Shown here in pieces: positions 1 to 5,842 of a stretch of 6,013 nucleotides of DNA. Numbering within the stretch: position 1 is the first letter of the stretch; every line of letters starts with the position of its first letter. A model generated the notes under the pieces. The model saw only the letters and a list, made by a program, of their open reading frames with translations, ran no database searches and was not told where the DNA came from. The DNA is from Propionibacteriaceae bacterium (GTDB lineage: Bacteria; Actinomycetota; Actinomycetes; Propionibacteriales; Propionibacteriaceae), in the NCBI GenBank assembly GCA_003451975.1, contig DMIX01000060.1:6742-12754 (forward strand), given 5' to 3'. The translations under genes and the position numbers were made by a program.

Positions 1-2
1 CG

Positions 3-395
3 ACCTTGGAGCTGACTGATGCGTCCTGGGGTGTGATGCGCGGTGAGCAGCAGTTGTGGATGCGTGAGCAGCCGATCATGGAGGCGCCGCGCTCGAAGCG
101 CTCCCGGGCCGAGGCGGGGGAGAAGCGCTCCCGTTCGGCGGCCGCGGTCCGTTTGAGCGATGCGGATCGGGAACTCTTCGAGCGGTTGCGGGCCTGGCGC
201 GCCGAGACCGCACGGGCGGCGTCGGTTCCGGCGTATGTGGTGTTTCCTGATGCGACGTTGGTGGGGATCGCGGATTCGCGTCCGGGCACGCTGGAGGAGC
301 TGGCCGAGATCAGCGGAGTCGGCAAGGCGAAGCTGGAGCGGTATGGGGATCAGGTCTTGGAGATTGTGGAGTCAGAGGTAGCTGCTAGCCCGTAA
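3..395 (+). CDS. recQ: ATP-dependent DNA helicase RecQ, C-terminal part (HRDC domain), 5' end outside the window
   Basis: This is the 3' end of a RecQ-family 3'-5' DNA helicase, which acts in recombination and replication-fork repair. The frame is open to the left edge, so the ATPase lobes and most of the RQC domain lie outside the window. The first visible residues (LTDASWGVMRGEQQLWMRE) match the end of the RQC winged helix, where E. coli RecQ has a similar LTEAARPVLRGE stretch. A basic, charged linker of about 25 residues follows. The HRDC domain then fills roughly the last 80 residues, with the conserved patches SVPAYVVFPDATL and GVGKAKLERYG. HRDC domains bind single-stranded DNA or help in junction processing. 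The frame ends at a TAA, 30 bases before the start chosen for the next gene on the same strand, so co-transcription is possible. The family call is secure from these motifs; the symbol rests on resemblance of the C-terminus alone. Confidence 0.9.
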   Translation, partial: TLELTDASWGVMRGEQQLWMREQPIMEAPRSKRSRAEAGEKRSRSAAAVRLSDADRELFERLRAWRAETARAASVPAYVVFPDATLVGIADSRPGTLEELAEISGVGKAKLERYGDQVLEIVESEVAASP

Positions 396-416
396 GGTGT
401 GCCTCACCGTGGGATT

Positions 417-421
417 GGAGG
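417..421 (+). promoter_or_regulatory. Shine-Dalgarno site of the M15-like peptidase gene
   Basis: GGAGG lies four bases before the ATG at 426. It favours that ATG over the in-frame GTG at 399, which has no such site and would put nine extra residues ahead of the signal peptide. Confidence 0.6.
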
Positions 422-425
422 CGAC

Positions 426-1622
426 ATGCGACAGCTGATCCGTATCGCCATGGCGGGCGTCCTTTCTATCAGTCTCATGGCGTTCGCCGCGCCGACCGGT
501 GAGGCGAAGACACCGCCGCCGCCGCGAGCGTTGGCCAACCATCAGATCGATGCCCATTTGGGCTATCAGCCGCAATCGACCTGCGATCCGACGGCCAAAC
601 CCGGTGCCAAGGCGCTGCTGCGGCTGCTGATTCAGACCTGGGGTGGATCGTCGTCGGGCATATCTCGGGCGTGCTCACGCGGACGGCGCTCGGAGCACAA
701 AGAGGGTCGCGCCATCGATTGGCATATGGATTCCCGCAAGGCCCGCGACCGCAAGCAGGTGTCCCGAGCGACCCGGTGGATCACCGCCAATCATGGGGAG
801 GTCGCGCGACGCCTAGGCATCATGTACGTGATTTGGAATCAGCGGATCTGGTCGACTTACTACCCTGAGCTGGGCTGGCGCAAAATGGAGGACCGCGGCT
901 CGTTCACCGAGAACCACAAGGATCACGTGCACATCTCGCTGTCCTGGGACGGTGCCTACAAACAGACGTCGTGGTGGACGGGGCGTCCGGTGGTGAAGCC
1001 GCTCAACTCCAAGTGCAGCGCGTGTCTGCCGACCATCGCGCGCGGCACGCGCGGCTGGCCGTACCAAAAGACCTCAGTGCCGAGCACTTTCACTCCCGCG
1101 CCGTGGAAGATTCCCGGTGTTGGCGGCAGCCCTCAGGTTGGACGGACGTTGCGCTCGGTGCCGGGCACGTGGGTGCCTGATGGTGCGGTGCTGAGCTACC
1201 AGTGGCTATCGAACGGCAAGCCGATTCGGGGAGCTACCTCAGCGAACTATGTGATCGGCCCCGAGCAAGTCGGACGCGACGTGGAGGTGGCGATTACCGC
1301 GACCTCTGGCAGCGCGGCGATCACCAAGAAGTCGAAGAATGTCGCGCTGGTCTATCCGGCTCGCATGGCGACGGTGCGTCCGAAGATCAAGGGGAAGTTC
1401 GCCGTTGGTAAGACCGTGCGGGCCGTGTTGGGGACGTGGCGGCCTGCGCCGACCCGGGTGCGCTACGTCTGGTTGCGCGACGGCAAGGTGATCAAGGGAG
1501 CGACGTCGGCGAGTTTGAAGCTGCGCGCGAAGTTCCGTGGGCATCGGATCTCGGTGCGGGTGAAAGGGTCGCGGTTTGGGTATTACACCGTGGTGCTGAC
1601 TTCGGTGGCGCGGAGGGTTTGA
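426..1622 (+). CDS. Secreted M15-like zinc peptidase domain protein with two C-terminal Ig-like repeats
   Basis: A 398-residue protein of the actinobacterial type resembling the M15 / D-Ala-D-Ala carboxypeptidase-like fold. Residues 1-28 form a signal peptide (basic MRQLIR, a hydrophobic stretch, then a likely cut near GEA|K) followed by a Pro-rich stretch. The peptidase-like domain spans about 45-190. It shows the M15-type zinc pattern: H91 and D98 in SEHKEGRAIDWH (H-x6-D), and the HxH pair H167/H169 in KDHVHIS. Four cysteines (53, 83, 197, 200) could form disulfides outside the cell. After it come two related Ig-like units, about 235-309 and 324-398, each with VG(R/K)T, GTW.P, Y.W(L) and GK.I.GATSA. 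Such repeats commonly mediate attachment to surfaces or the cell wall. The likely job is cutting cell-wall peptides outside the membrane; the substrate is inferred from the fold. The start at 426 is chosen for its GGAGG site and signal peptide; GTG 399 is the alternative. Confidence 0.8.
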   Translation: MRQLIRIAMAGVLSISLMAFAAPTGEAKTPPPPRALANHQIDAHLGYQPQSTCDPTAKPGAKALLRLLIQTWGGSSSGISRACSRGRRSEHKEGRAIDWHMDSRKARDRKQVSRATRWITANHGEVARRLGIMYVIWNQRIWSTYYPELGWRKMEDRGSFTENHKDHVHISLSWDGAYKQTSWWTGRPVVKPLNSKCSACLPTIARGTRGWPYQKTSVPSTFTPAPWKIPGVGGSPQVGRTLRSVPGTWVPDGAVLSYQWLSNGKPIRGATSANYVIGPEQVGRDVEVAITATSGSAAITKKSKNVALVYPARMATVRPKIKGKFAVGKTVRAVLGTWRPAPTRVRYVWLRDGKVIKGATSASLKLRAKFRGHRISVRVKGSRFGYYTVVLTSVARRV

Positions 1623-1683
1623 AGTCTAAGTAGGGCTTGTGTGGCACCACCCCTCATCGCTGAAGGGCCCGAGACGAATCTCG

Positions 1684-1718
1684 CTCTCAAGACACGCCTT
1701 GGTCAAGCTCAACGAGAG
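1684..1718. repeat. REP-like palindromic unit 1
   Basis: CTCTC at 1684-1688 is matched by GAGAG at 1714-1718, enclosing CCTTGGTCAAGCTCAACGA at 1697-1715. That core matches 15 of 19 bases of the core in unit 2 (1802-1820), in the same orientation. The motif belongs to the 'CCTTCGTCAAGCTCA' class of intergenic repeats common in actinobacteria. A small separate stem, CGAGA-CGAA-TCTCG, lies just upstream at 1670-1683. Confidence 0.5.
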
Positions 1719-1799
1719 ACCTGAGTGCGCGAACCTGCGTCCTGACGATGCCGCTGGTGGCAGCCGGCTTGTGGCCCTGACCCGACAAGTCTGGGGTGT

Positions 1800-1826
1800 G
1801 CCCTTCGTCAGGCTCAGGGAACGGGC
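1800..1826. repeat. REP-like palindromic unit 2
   Basis: GCCCTTC at 1800-1806 can pair with GAA-C-GGGC at 1819-1826, with one bulged C, leaving a 12-base loop. The core CCTTCGTCAGGCTCAGGGA (1802-1820) is a 15/19 direct copy of the core in unit 1. Translated on the minus strand it gives the SLSLTKG phrase typical of spurious repeat proteins. Confidence 0.6.
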
Positions 1827-1858
1827 TTCTCGCTGTAGACACATCGCTCAAGTTCGGC

Positions 1859-1892
1859 TGGTTGAGGAGGCCCGTAGGGCTGTCTCGAAACC
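1859..1892. repeat. REP-like palindromic unit 3, GGTTGAGG...CTCGAAACC class
   Basis: An imperfect hairpin: GGTTGAG at the left pairs with CTCGAAACC at the right (two-base bulge), and an inner GCCC (1869-1873 region) pairs with GGGC around a GTA loop. It differs in sequence from units 1 and 2 and belongs to the widespread actinobacterial class with a 'GGTTGAGGAGG...GTCTCGAAACC' layout. It may also form an RNA hairpin, but there is no T-rich tail to support a terminator. Confidence 0.6.
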
Positions 1893-2054
1893 GGGCGGTT
1901 CCTAGCCGTTGATGAGGGATTGGAGTTCGCCGATTTCAAGGGTTCGGCTGCCGGTGTAGGTGTGGGTGCGGCCGCCACCTCGCGCGCGCTCTCAAACCTG
2001 TATGCCCGCGGGAGCTATGCTCTCGAGCGCAGTTTCCATTGGCTCGCAAACCAA

Positions 2055-2060
2055 AGAAGG
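2055..2060 (+). promoter_or_regulatory. Shine-Dalgarno site of the permease gene
   Basis: AGAAGG sits six bases before the ATG at 2067. It decides the start: the in-frame TTG at 1920 would add 49 residues of unlikely sequence (Gly/Ala/Arg-rich, no family likeness). Confidence 0.6.
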
Positions 2061-2066
2061 TCACCC

Positions 2067-3431
2067 ATGGACGGCGCCGCCCACCACCACATTGAAGATG
2101 CCGAGGTCGAGGCCGAAGGGCTGCGTGGCAAAGGGCTGCGAAAGGGGTCAGTGCCGCTGGTCGCCGCAGTGGCCATCGGCCTGGCGGCTACGGCACCAGC
2201 CTACTCACTGACCGGTGCGCTCGGCTGGGGAGCGCTGGAGTCGGGCTACCAGTTGCCGATCGTCTTCATCATCTCGGTGATCCCGATGTTCTTCGTAGCG
2301 CTGGCCTACAAGCACATGACCTCAGTCGCCCCGGACTCCGGCACAGTGTTCACCTGGGGTTCGATGGCGATCGGCCCGCGTACCGGTTGGCTCGGCGGCT
2401 GGGGTCTGTTCCTGTCCAGCACCCTGGCCGGGGTGGGCGCAGCCGAAGTCACGGTGAATGCGGTCGTCTCGGTGGCCGGTCTAGAGGATCCGCCGACCTG
2501 GCTGCGCGCCTTGATCGGCTCTGCCTTCATTCTGCTGACCACCTGGCTGGTCTCCCGGGGCGCAGAGGAATCGTCGCGTACCACGCTGATTCTGACGGTT
2601 GTGCAGTACGGCGGTCTGATCGTCTTCGCCGGCTTCCTCATCGCCGGAGTGTTCAACGGCACCGCTGCTCCAACGGCCGAGCCCTTCTCCTGGGAGTGGT
2701 TCAATCCGTTAGCGATCGACGGCTACGACGCGATGCTGGGTGGCTTCCTGGTGGCACTGTTCATCTTCTGGGGCTTCGACGCCGCCTTGTCGATGTCGGA
2801 GGAGTCCACCGGCAGCTCCCAGCAAGCCGGACGCACCGGGGTGATCGCGATGATGATCATTTTGGTCACCTACGTGATCTTCACCGTCGCTGCGCTCGCC
2901 TACGCGGGGATCGACGAGTCCGACCCGCTGAGCCTCACCTACGAGGGCAATATCGACGACGTCTTCTTGTCGATGGCCACTGCGGCGATCAATCCCTGGG
3001 GTGCGCTAGTGGCAGCGCTGATCGTGGCTCTCTCGGCGTTCTCGGCCACCATGTCGACGGTGATGCCGACCGCCCGAAACCTGCTGGCGATGGCCACCTA
3101 CAAGGCCCTGCCCAGCCGCTTCGCCAGCGTCGATGAGGCCACCGCAGCGCCCAAGGTGGCAACTTGGGTAATGGGCCTGCTGACTCTGGCGATCTATCTG
3201 GGCCTGAGCTTGACCAGTGACTCGATCGTGGCCGACTCGGTCTACAGCGTCGGCATCTCGATCTGTGTGTACTACATCGTCGCGGCGCTGTCCTCGGTGG
3301 TCTATTTCCATCGCACGGCGTTCGCCTCGGTTCGCACCGCCTTCGGCCAGGTGATCCTGCCGGCGATCGCGGTGATCGTGCTGACCTACGTGCTCATCGT
3401 CGAGGCGGGCAACATGATGGATCCCGAGTAG
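2067..3431 (+). CDS. APC-superfamily amino acid permease, truncated by an in-frame TAG
   Basis: An inner-membrane secondary transporter of the amino acid-polyamine-organocation superfamily, probably importing an amino acid or amine by cation symport; the substrate cannot be read from sequence. The 454-residue product has a short acidic/His-rich cytoplasmic N-terminus (1-25). Hydrophobic segments follow near 28-48, 62-82, 107-135, 147-163, 176-197, 222-241, 256-280, 309-330, 364-382, 390-412 and 428-446. GLAATAPAYSL at 38-48 is the unwound first-helix substrate motif of actinobacterial APC permeases. GFDAALSMSEES at 236-247 is a second conserved patch, like the GFE...EE region of relatives. 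The frame stops at TAG 3429-3431 after AGNMMDPE, directly before what reads as the last helix and tail of the same protein (3432-3635, same frame). Eleven visible segments instead of the usual twelve fit that loss. It is the only visible gene of its transcription unit. Family call secure; whether the product works is uncertain. Confidence 0.85.
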   Translation: MDGAAHHHIEDAEVEAEGLRGKGLRKGSVPLVAAVAIGLAATAPAYSLTGALGWGALESGYQLPIVFIISVIPMFFVALAYKHMTSVAPDSGTVFTWGSMAIGPRTGWLGGWGLFLSSTLAGVGAAEVTVNAVVSVAGLEDPPTWLRALIGSAFILLTTWLVSRGAEESSRTTLILTVVQYGGLIVFAGFLIAGVFNGTAAPTAEPFSWEWFNPLAIDGYDAMLGGFLVALFIFWGFDAALSMSEESTGSSQQAGRTGVIAMMIILVTYVIFTVAALAYAGIDESDPLSLTYEGNIDDVFLSMATAAINPWGALVAALIVALSAFSATMSTVMPTARNLLAMATYKALPSRFASVDEATAAPKVATWVMGLLTLAIYLGLSLTSDSIVADSVYSVGISICVYYIVAALSSVVYFHRTAFASVRTAFGQVILPAIAVIVLTYVLIVEAGNMMDPE

Positions 3432-3635
3432 GGCTCGGGCAGTTCCGTGTGGGGTGTCGGCACCGTGTTCATTGTGGGCGTGCTTGGCATGGTGCTGGCC
3501 ATTCCGTTGATGCTGATCTGGCAGTTCAAAGCTCCGGCCTTCTTCCGTGGCCAGACCTTGCCGAAGCAGCGGGCGCATTGGATCACCGACGAGCCCACAC
3601 CCCAGCCTGAGCCGGCGGGGCACGACGAGTCTTAA
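3432..3635 (+). pseudogene. Detached C-terminal portion of the APC permease (last helix and cytoplasmic tail)
   Basis: This stretch continues the permease frame without a shift, for 67 codons after the TAG, to TAA at 3633-3635. It begins GSGSSVWGVGTV, then a clear membrane segment (about VFIVGVLGMVLAIPLMLIW), a QFKAPAFFRGQTLP juxtamembrane motif as seen at the end of actinobacterial APC permeases, and an acidic Pro-rich tail. Added to the upstream part it gives 522 positions, a normal length for the family. The sense codon expected at the TAG could be TAC or TAT (Tyr), giving DPEYGSGS, one base change away; that is inference. A GTG at 3447 could restart translation, but there is no good ribosome site before it, and a lone helix is unlikely to be useful. 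I read it as the broken-off end of the permease gene. Confidence 0.75.
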
Positions 3636-3781
3636 CGGGGAGGCTTCTGCTTGGGGCTTCGGGCCTGCTTCTGGATCGCGTGAGGCGCCAGTTCGGCGTT
3701 CGGAACGCGCGCGACTACGCGCACGTCCACAGCGGGTGGGAAGTATGTGCGGCGGCGGCGCTCCAAGGACAACACGTACCA
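3632..3781 (-). pseudogene. Detached C-terminal tail of the HNH protein, in frame after TGA
   Basis: Downstream of the HNH stop (TGA at 3784-3782) the same frame stays open for 49 codons to TAA at 3634-3632. It reads WYVLSLERRRRTYFPPAV, then DVRVVARVPNAELAPHA and a Lys/Arg-rich end. An 'LERRRRxYFPP' basic tail right after 'HNRRKGA' is, from memory, the usual ending of this type of small actinobacterial HNH protein, so this looks like the native C-terminus cut off by a nonsense codon. With it the protein would have 171 positions. In high-GC DNA a 49-codon open frame can arise by chance, so the argument rests on the family-like motif and position. Confidence 0.5.
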
Positions 3782-4147
3782 TCACGGCGGACGCATCGCA
3801 CCCTTGCGCCGGTTGTGGCCGCAGCACAGGGCTTGCGCGTTGCCCAGGGTTGTGGGGCCGTAGCGCGACGACGGGTAGACGTGATCGACTTCGGTGGCTT
3901 CCTCGGGGCAGCGACCCCAGCCGAGGAAGACAGCGCCCTCGCAGCGGTGGCCAGCCCGGGCCATGATCTGGCGGCGCGGCTCACCTTGGAAGCGCCGCCA
4001 CGAATCTTGTTTCTGGAGGAAGCTGGGGCCGCGTCGTGGCAGTGGCACCACGAGTGCGAAGATCGCGCCGAAGATAGCCAGGAGACACGGCAGCATCGGG
4101 GTGATCGCGGCGAAGGCGGTGGCCAGGGCCTTCGTCCAATCAATCAT
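3782..4147 (-). CDS. Membrane-anchored HNH endonuclease, probably truncated at the C-terminus
   Basis: A 121-residue protein. Residues 7-36 form one hydrophobic helix (ALATAFAAITPMLPCLLAIF and on), followed by basic PRR and a linker, so the nuclease would be anchored to the membrane with the C-terminal domain most likely in the cytoplasm. The HNH core spans about 57-118: RRQIMARAGHRC, then VDHVYP with D88/H89, N103 in LGNAQALC, and H111 in CCGHNRRKGA. These are the three signature positions of the His-Asn-His metal site. C69, C80, C108 and H111 are candidate zinc ligands, though the first pair is spaced unusually. HNH proteins cut or nick DNA with a divalent metal; the target is unknown. The ATG at 4147 has GGGAG six bases upstream, supporting this start. 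The gene lies 133 bases downstream of the DUF2130 gene on the same strand. A TGA ends it just after KGAMRPP, before a family-like tail. Confidence 0.8.
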   Translation of the reverse strand: MIDWTKALATAFAAITPMLPCLLAIFGAIFALVVPLPRRGPSFLQKQDSWRRFQGEPRRQIMARAGHRCEGAVFLGWGRCPEEATEVDHVYPSSRYGPTTLGNAQALCCGHNRRKGAMRPP

Positions 4148-4153
4148 TTGCGT

Positions 4154-4158
4154 CTCCC
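4154..4158 (-). promoter_or_regulatory. Shine-Dalgarno site of the HNH gene
   Basis: On the minus strand GGGAG stands six bases before the ATG at 4147-4145 and fixes the start, placing the hydrophobic helix inside the protein. Confidence 0.55.
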
Positions 4159-4171
4159 GTGTTGTGCCGCG

Positions 4172-4186
4172 GTCCCAAATTAGGAC
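4172..4186 (-). promoter_or_regulatory. Possible -10 box inside a small inverted repeat upstream of the HNH gene
   Basis: TAATTT (minus strand, 4182-4177) is the most A/T-rich hexamer in the gap and lies about 30 bases before the HNH ATG, a fitting place for a -10 box. It sits between GTCC and GGAC arms (4172-4175 and 4183-4186). No convincing -35 box is seen at the proper distance, so promoter and operator roles are speculative. Confidence 0.2.
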
Positions 4187-4210
4187 TGCTCTGATCGGCG
4201 GCTGGTGTTG

Positions 4211-4230
4211 CTCTCGGACCTGGGTGAGAG
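4211..4230. terminator. Weak hairpin between the DUF2130 and HNH genes
   Basis: CTCTC (4211-4215) pairs with GAGAG (4226-4230), and inside it ACC (4218-4220) with GGT (4223-4225). It lies about 50 bases past the DUF2130 stop on the minus strand. There is no T-run after it on either strand and the inner loop is too tight, so it could be an attenuating structure or chance. Confidence 0.2.
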
Positions 4231-4280
4231 AGTTGCCAGCGCTCCTGACTCGCCGACCCTTCTGTTCACGTCTTCATCCC

Positions 4281-5693
4281 CTACGTCTTGTTGGAAGGGC
4301 CTTCCAGTTCGGCGAACTTGGTTGCCATCGTCGGGTTTCCCCGGGTCAGCTTCTTGATGGTGACGTCTTGGGCCTTGTCGTTAGCCAGCCGTAAATTGCG
4401 CTCAGATCCGAGAAGCGCCTCCTTGACCTTCTGGAGGTGGTCGATGGTCTTGTCGATCTCATCGATTGCGGTCTGGAAGCGTCGGGACGCCAGGTCGTAG
4501 TTCCGGCCAAAAGCAGTCTTGAACGCATCGAGCTGATCCTCGAAGTGGGTGATGTCGATGCTCTGTTCTTTGACTAGCGCAAGCTCGGACTTGTACTTCA
4601 GTGAGTTCATGGCGGCGTTGCGCAGCAGAGTGATCATCTGCAGGAAGAACTGCGGCCGTACGACGTACATCTTCGGGAAGCGATGGGAGACGTCGACGAT
4701 GCCAGTGTTGTACAGCTCGCTGTCGGGCTCGAGCAGGGAGACCAGAATCGCGTATTCGCAGCCCTTCTCGTTGCGGTCCTTGTCAAGTTCTTTGAGGAAG
4801 TCCTCGTTCTTGTGTTTGGTGGCAGTGGTGTCGTTCTCGTTCTTCATCTCGAACATGATCGAGACTATCTCGGTGCCCGCGTCGTCGAAGTCTCGGAAGA
4901 TGAAGTCACCCTTGCTGCCGGTGCGAGCGTCGTTGTCTTTCTCGAAGTAGGCCTTCGGGAACGCCGTGGCACGCATGCGGTTGAACTCGGTCTCGCAGTG
5001 CTGTTCGAGGGTCTCGCCGACCATCTTGGTGGACAGCTTCGCCTTCATGTCGCGTAGGCGCTCGATGGCGTCGTCGCGGTCCTTGATCTGGGTTTCGTAC
5101 TTGTCTTTGAGTGCGGTTTCGGCGCGTTGCTTCTCGAGTTCGGCACGCACTAGGCCGTTCTTCAGTTCGTCGCGTTCCTTCTCGATGACGGCCACGGCTT
5201 GATTCAGCGCAAGTTGCTTTGCGGCTTCGGTGGCCTCGAGCCTTGACTTGAGGTCTTGTATTTCGGCTTGCTTGTCTGAAGAAACCTTCTGTAGATCACC
5301 GGCGGCCTTGGATGCCGCGAGCTCGATAGCAGCCCGGTTCTCGCGTTGAGCCTGCGCAAGCTCGTTCGCCAGCGTGTCGCGGTCCTTTTCCACGGCGCTG
5401 ACGGCCTGGGCGACAGCTAGCTGCTGGGCCACCTCGCTGGCGTCGAGTTGGGCTCTGAGGTCTTGAACTTCGGCTTCCTTCGCGGCAGCGGCCTTTTGAA
5501 GCTCAGCGGACGCCTTGGCCTCGGCAAGTTCAAGTGCCTTCGCTTTGTCTGCCTCGGCCAACTCAAGGCGGTCATGAAGCTGCTGCTCAAACTCGCTATC
5601 GCGGATTTGCTTGGCAATATCGGCGTAGCCGGCCTCGTCGATCTTGAACGCCTTGCCGCAGTGGGGGCACTTGATCTCATGCATCTGAATCAT
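4281..5693 (-). CDS. DUF2130 protein: zinc knuckle, long coiled coil and PD-(D/E)XK-like core
   Basis: A 470-residue cytoplasmic protein of the DUF2130 family, function not established. C9-PHC12-G is half of a zinc-ribbon-like knuckle at the N-terminus. Residues about 30-222 form a highly charged coiled coil rich in Ala, Glu, Lys, Gln and Leu. Within it, 53-112 and 122-181 are diverged copies (32 of 60 identical, period 69). The conserved core starts near 223 ([18 protein letters not shown]) and contains [12 protein letters not shown] (259-270) and [10 protein letters not shown] (279-288). D263 with E282-x-K284 gives the D...ExK pattern of PD-(D/E)XK nucleases, so DNA binding or cleavage is a reasonable inference. 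A helical region (355-450) closes the protein. Two starts are possible: ATG 5693, three bases after GAAGG (short spacing), or ATG 5684 (M4, twelve bases away). It is divergent from the gene at the right edge and upstream of the HNH gene. Its codons look somewhat less G/C-rich than neighbours by eye. Confidence 0.85.
   Translation of the reverse strand: MIQMHEIKCPHCGKAFKIDEAGYADIAKQIRDSEFEQQLHDRLELAEADKAKALELAEAKASAELQKAAAAKEAEVQDLRAQLDASEVAQQLAVAQAVSAVEKDRDTLANELAQAQRENRAAIELAASKAAGDLQKVSSDKQAEIQDLKSRLEATEAAKQLALNQAVAVIEKERDELKNGLVRAELEKQRAETALKDKYETQIKDRDDAIERLRDMKAKLSTKMVGETLEQHCETEFNRMRATAFPKAYFEKDNDARTGSKGDFIFRDFDDAGTEIVSIMFEMKNENDTTATKHKNEDFLKELDKDRNEKGCEYAILVSLLEPDSELYNTGIVDVSHRFPKMYVVRPQFFLQMITLLRNAAMNSLKYKSELALVKEQSIDITHFEDQLDAFKTAFGRNYDLASRRFQTAIDEIDKTIDHLQKVKEALLGSERNLRLANDKAQDVTIKKLTRGNPTMATKFAELEGPSNKT
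5151..5537 (-). repeat. Internal duplication in the DUF2130 coiled coil
   Basis: Two 60-residue units, at 5537-5358 and 5330-5151, align without gaps from A(L/I)ELA through LQK, (V/I)QDL and EK(D/E)RD to a final Leu, with 32 identical positions. The 207-base period keeps the frame. Conservative swaps (D/E, K/R, V/I) dominate the differences, so the copies have been kept under protein-level constraint since duplication. Confidence 0.7.
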
Positions 5694-5842
5694 CCGCCTT
5701 CAGTGGGTCGCGCCTGGCGTGATTGTCGTGTTCGTCGCGAGGTGAGCGAACTCTCGCATTATGGCGCGAAGTGGGGGCTGGTTTCGGTATGCCCGGGGTG
5801 AGTTGGTCGATGCCAGTCGGGTGAGAATTCGAACTGCGGCTT

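Larger units (their letters stand above)
1623..2066. other. 444-base intergenic region with palindromic repeats and the permease leader
   Basis: No convincing gene is seen here. Open frames exist on both strands over 1626-1905, but their translations only read the repeats (RSLSLTKG and LSLSLTKA on the minus strand), so I treat them as chance. The left part (1684-1892) holds three degenerate palindromic units listed separately. The right part, from about 1920 to 2066, shows no repeat and is probably the permease leader. A TATGCT at 2016-2021 could serve as a -10 box, but no good -35 box is visible. The permease frame is open back to 1920, yet the 49 extra residues look non-coding. Confidence 0.6.

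Noticed and set aside
1626..1905. Open frames of 72 and 88 codons on opposite strands of the intergenic region
   Set aside because: Their translations consist largely of the palindromic repeats (SLSLTKG-type phrases), neither has a ribosome site or family likeness, and codon bias is weak.
3429..3784. Reassignment of TAG or TGA to a sense codon
   Set aside because: TAG ends the DUF2130 gene and TGA ends the peptidase gene at natural positions, so neither appears generally reassigned.
3006..3827. 273-codon minus-strand open frame opposite the permease end
   Set aside because: His/Arg/Asp-rich translation typical of the antisense of a high-GC membrane protein gene, with no motif.
3680..4183. 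167-codon plus-strand open frame opposite the HNH gene
   Set aside because: It mirrors the HNH gene, which has clear motifs and a ribosome site on the minus strand; the plus frame shows no domain.
5448..5801. 117-codon plus-strand open frame over the start of DUF2130
   Set aside because: It is antisense to the coiled-coil coding region and reads Leu/Gly-rich shadow sequence.
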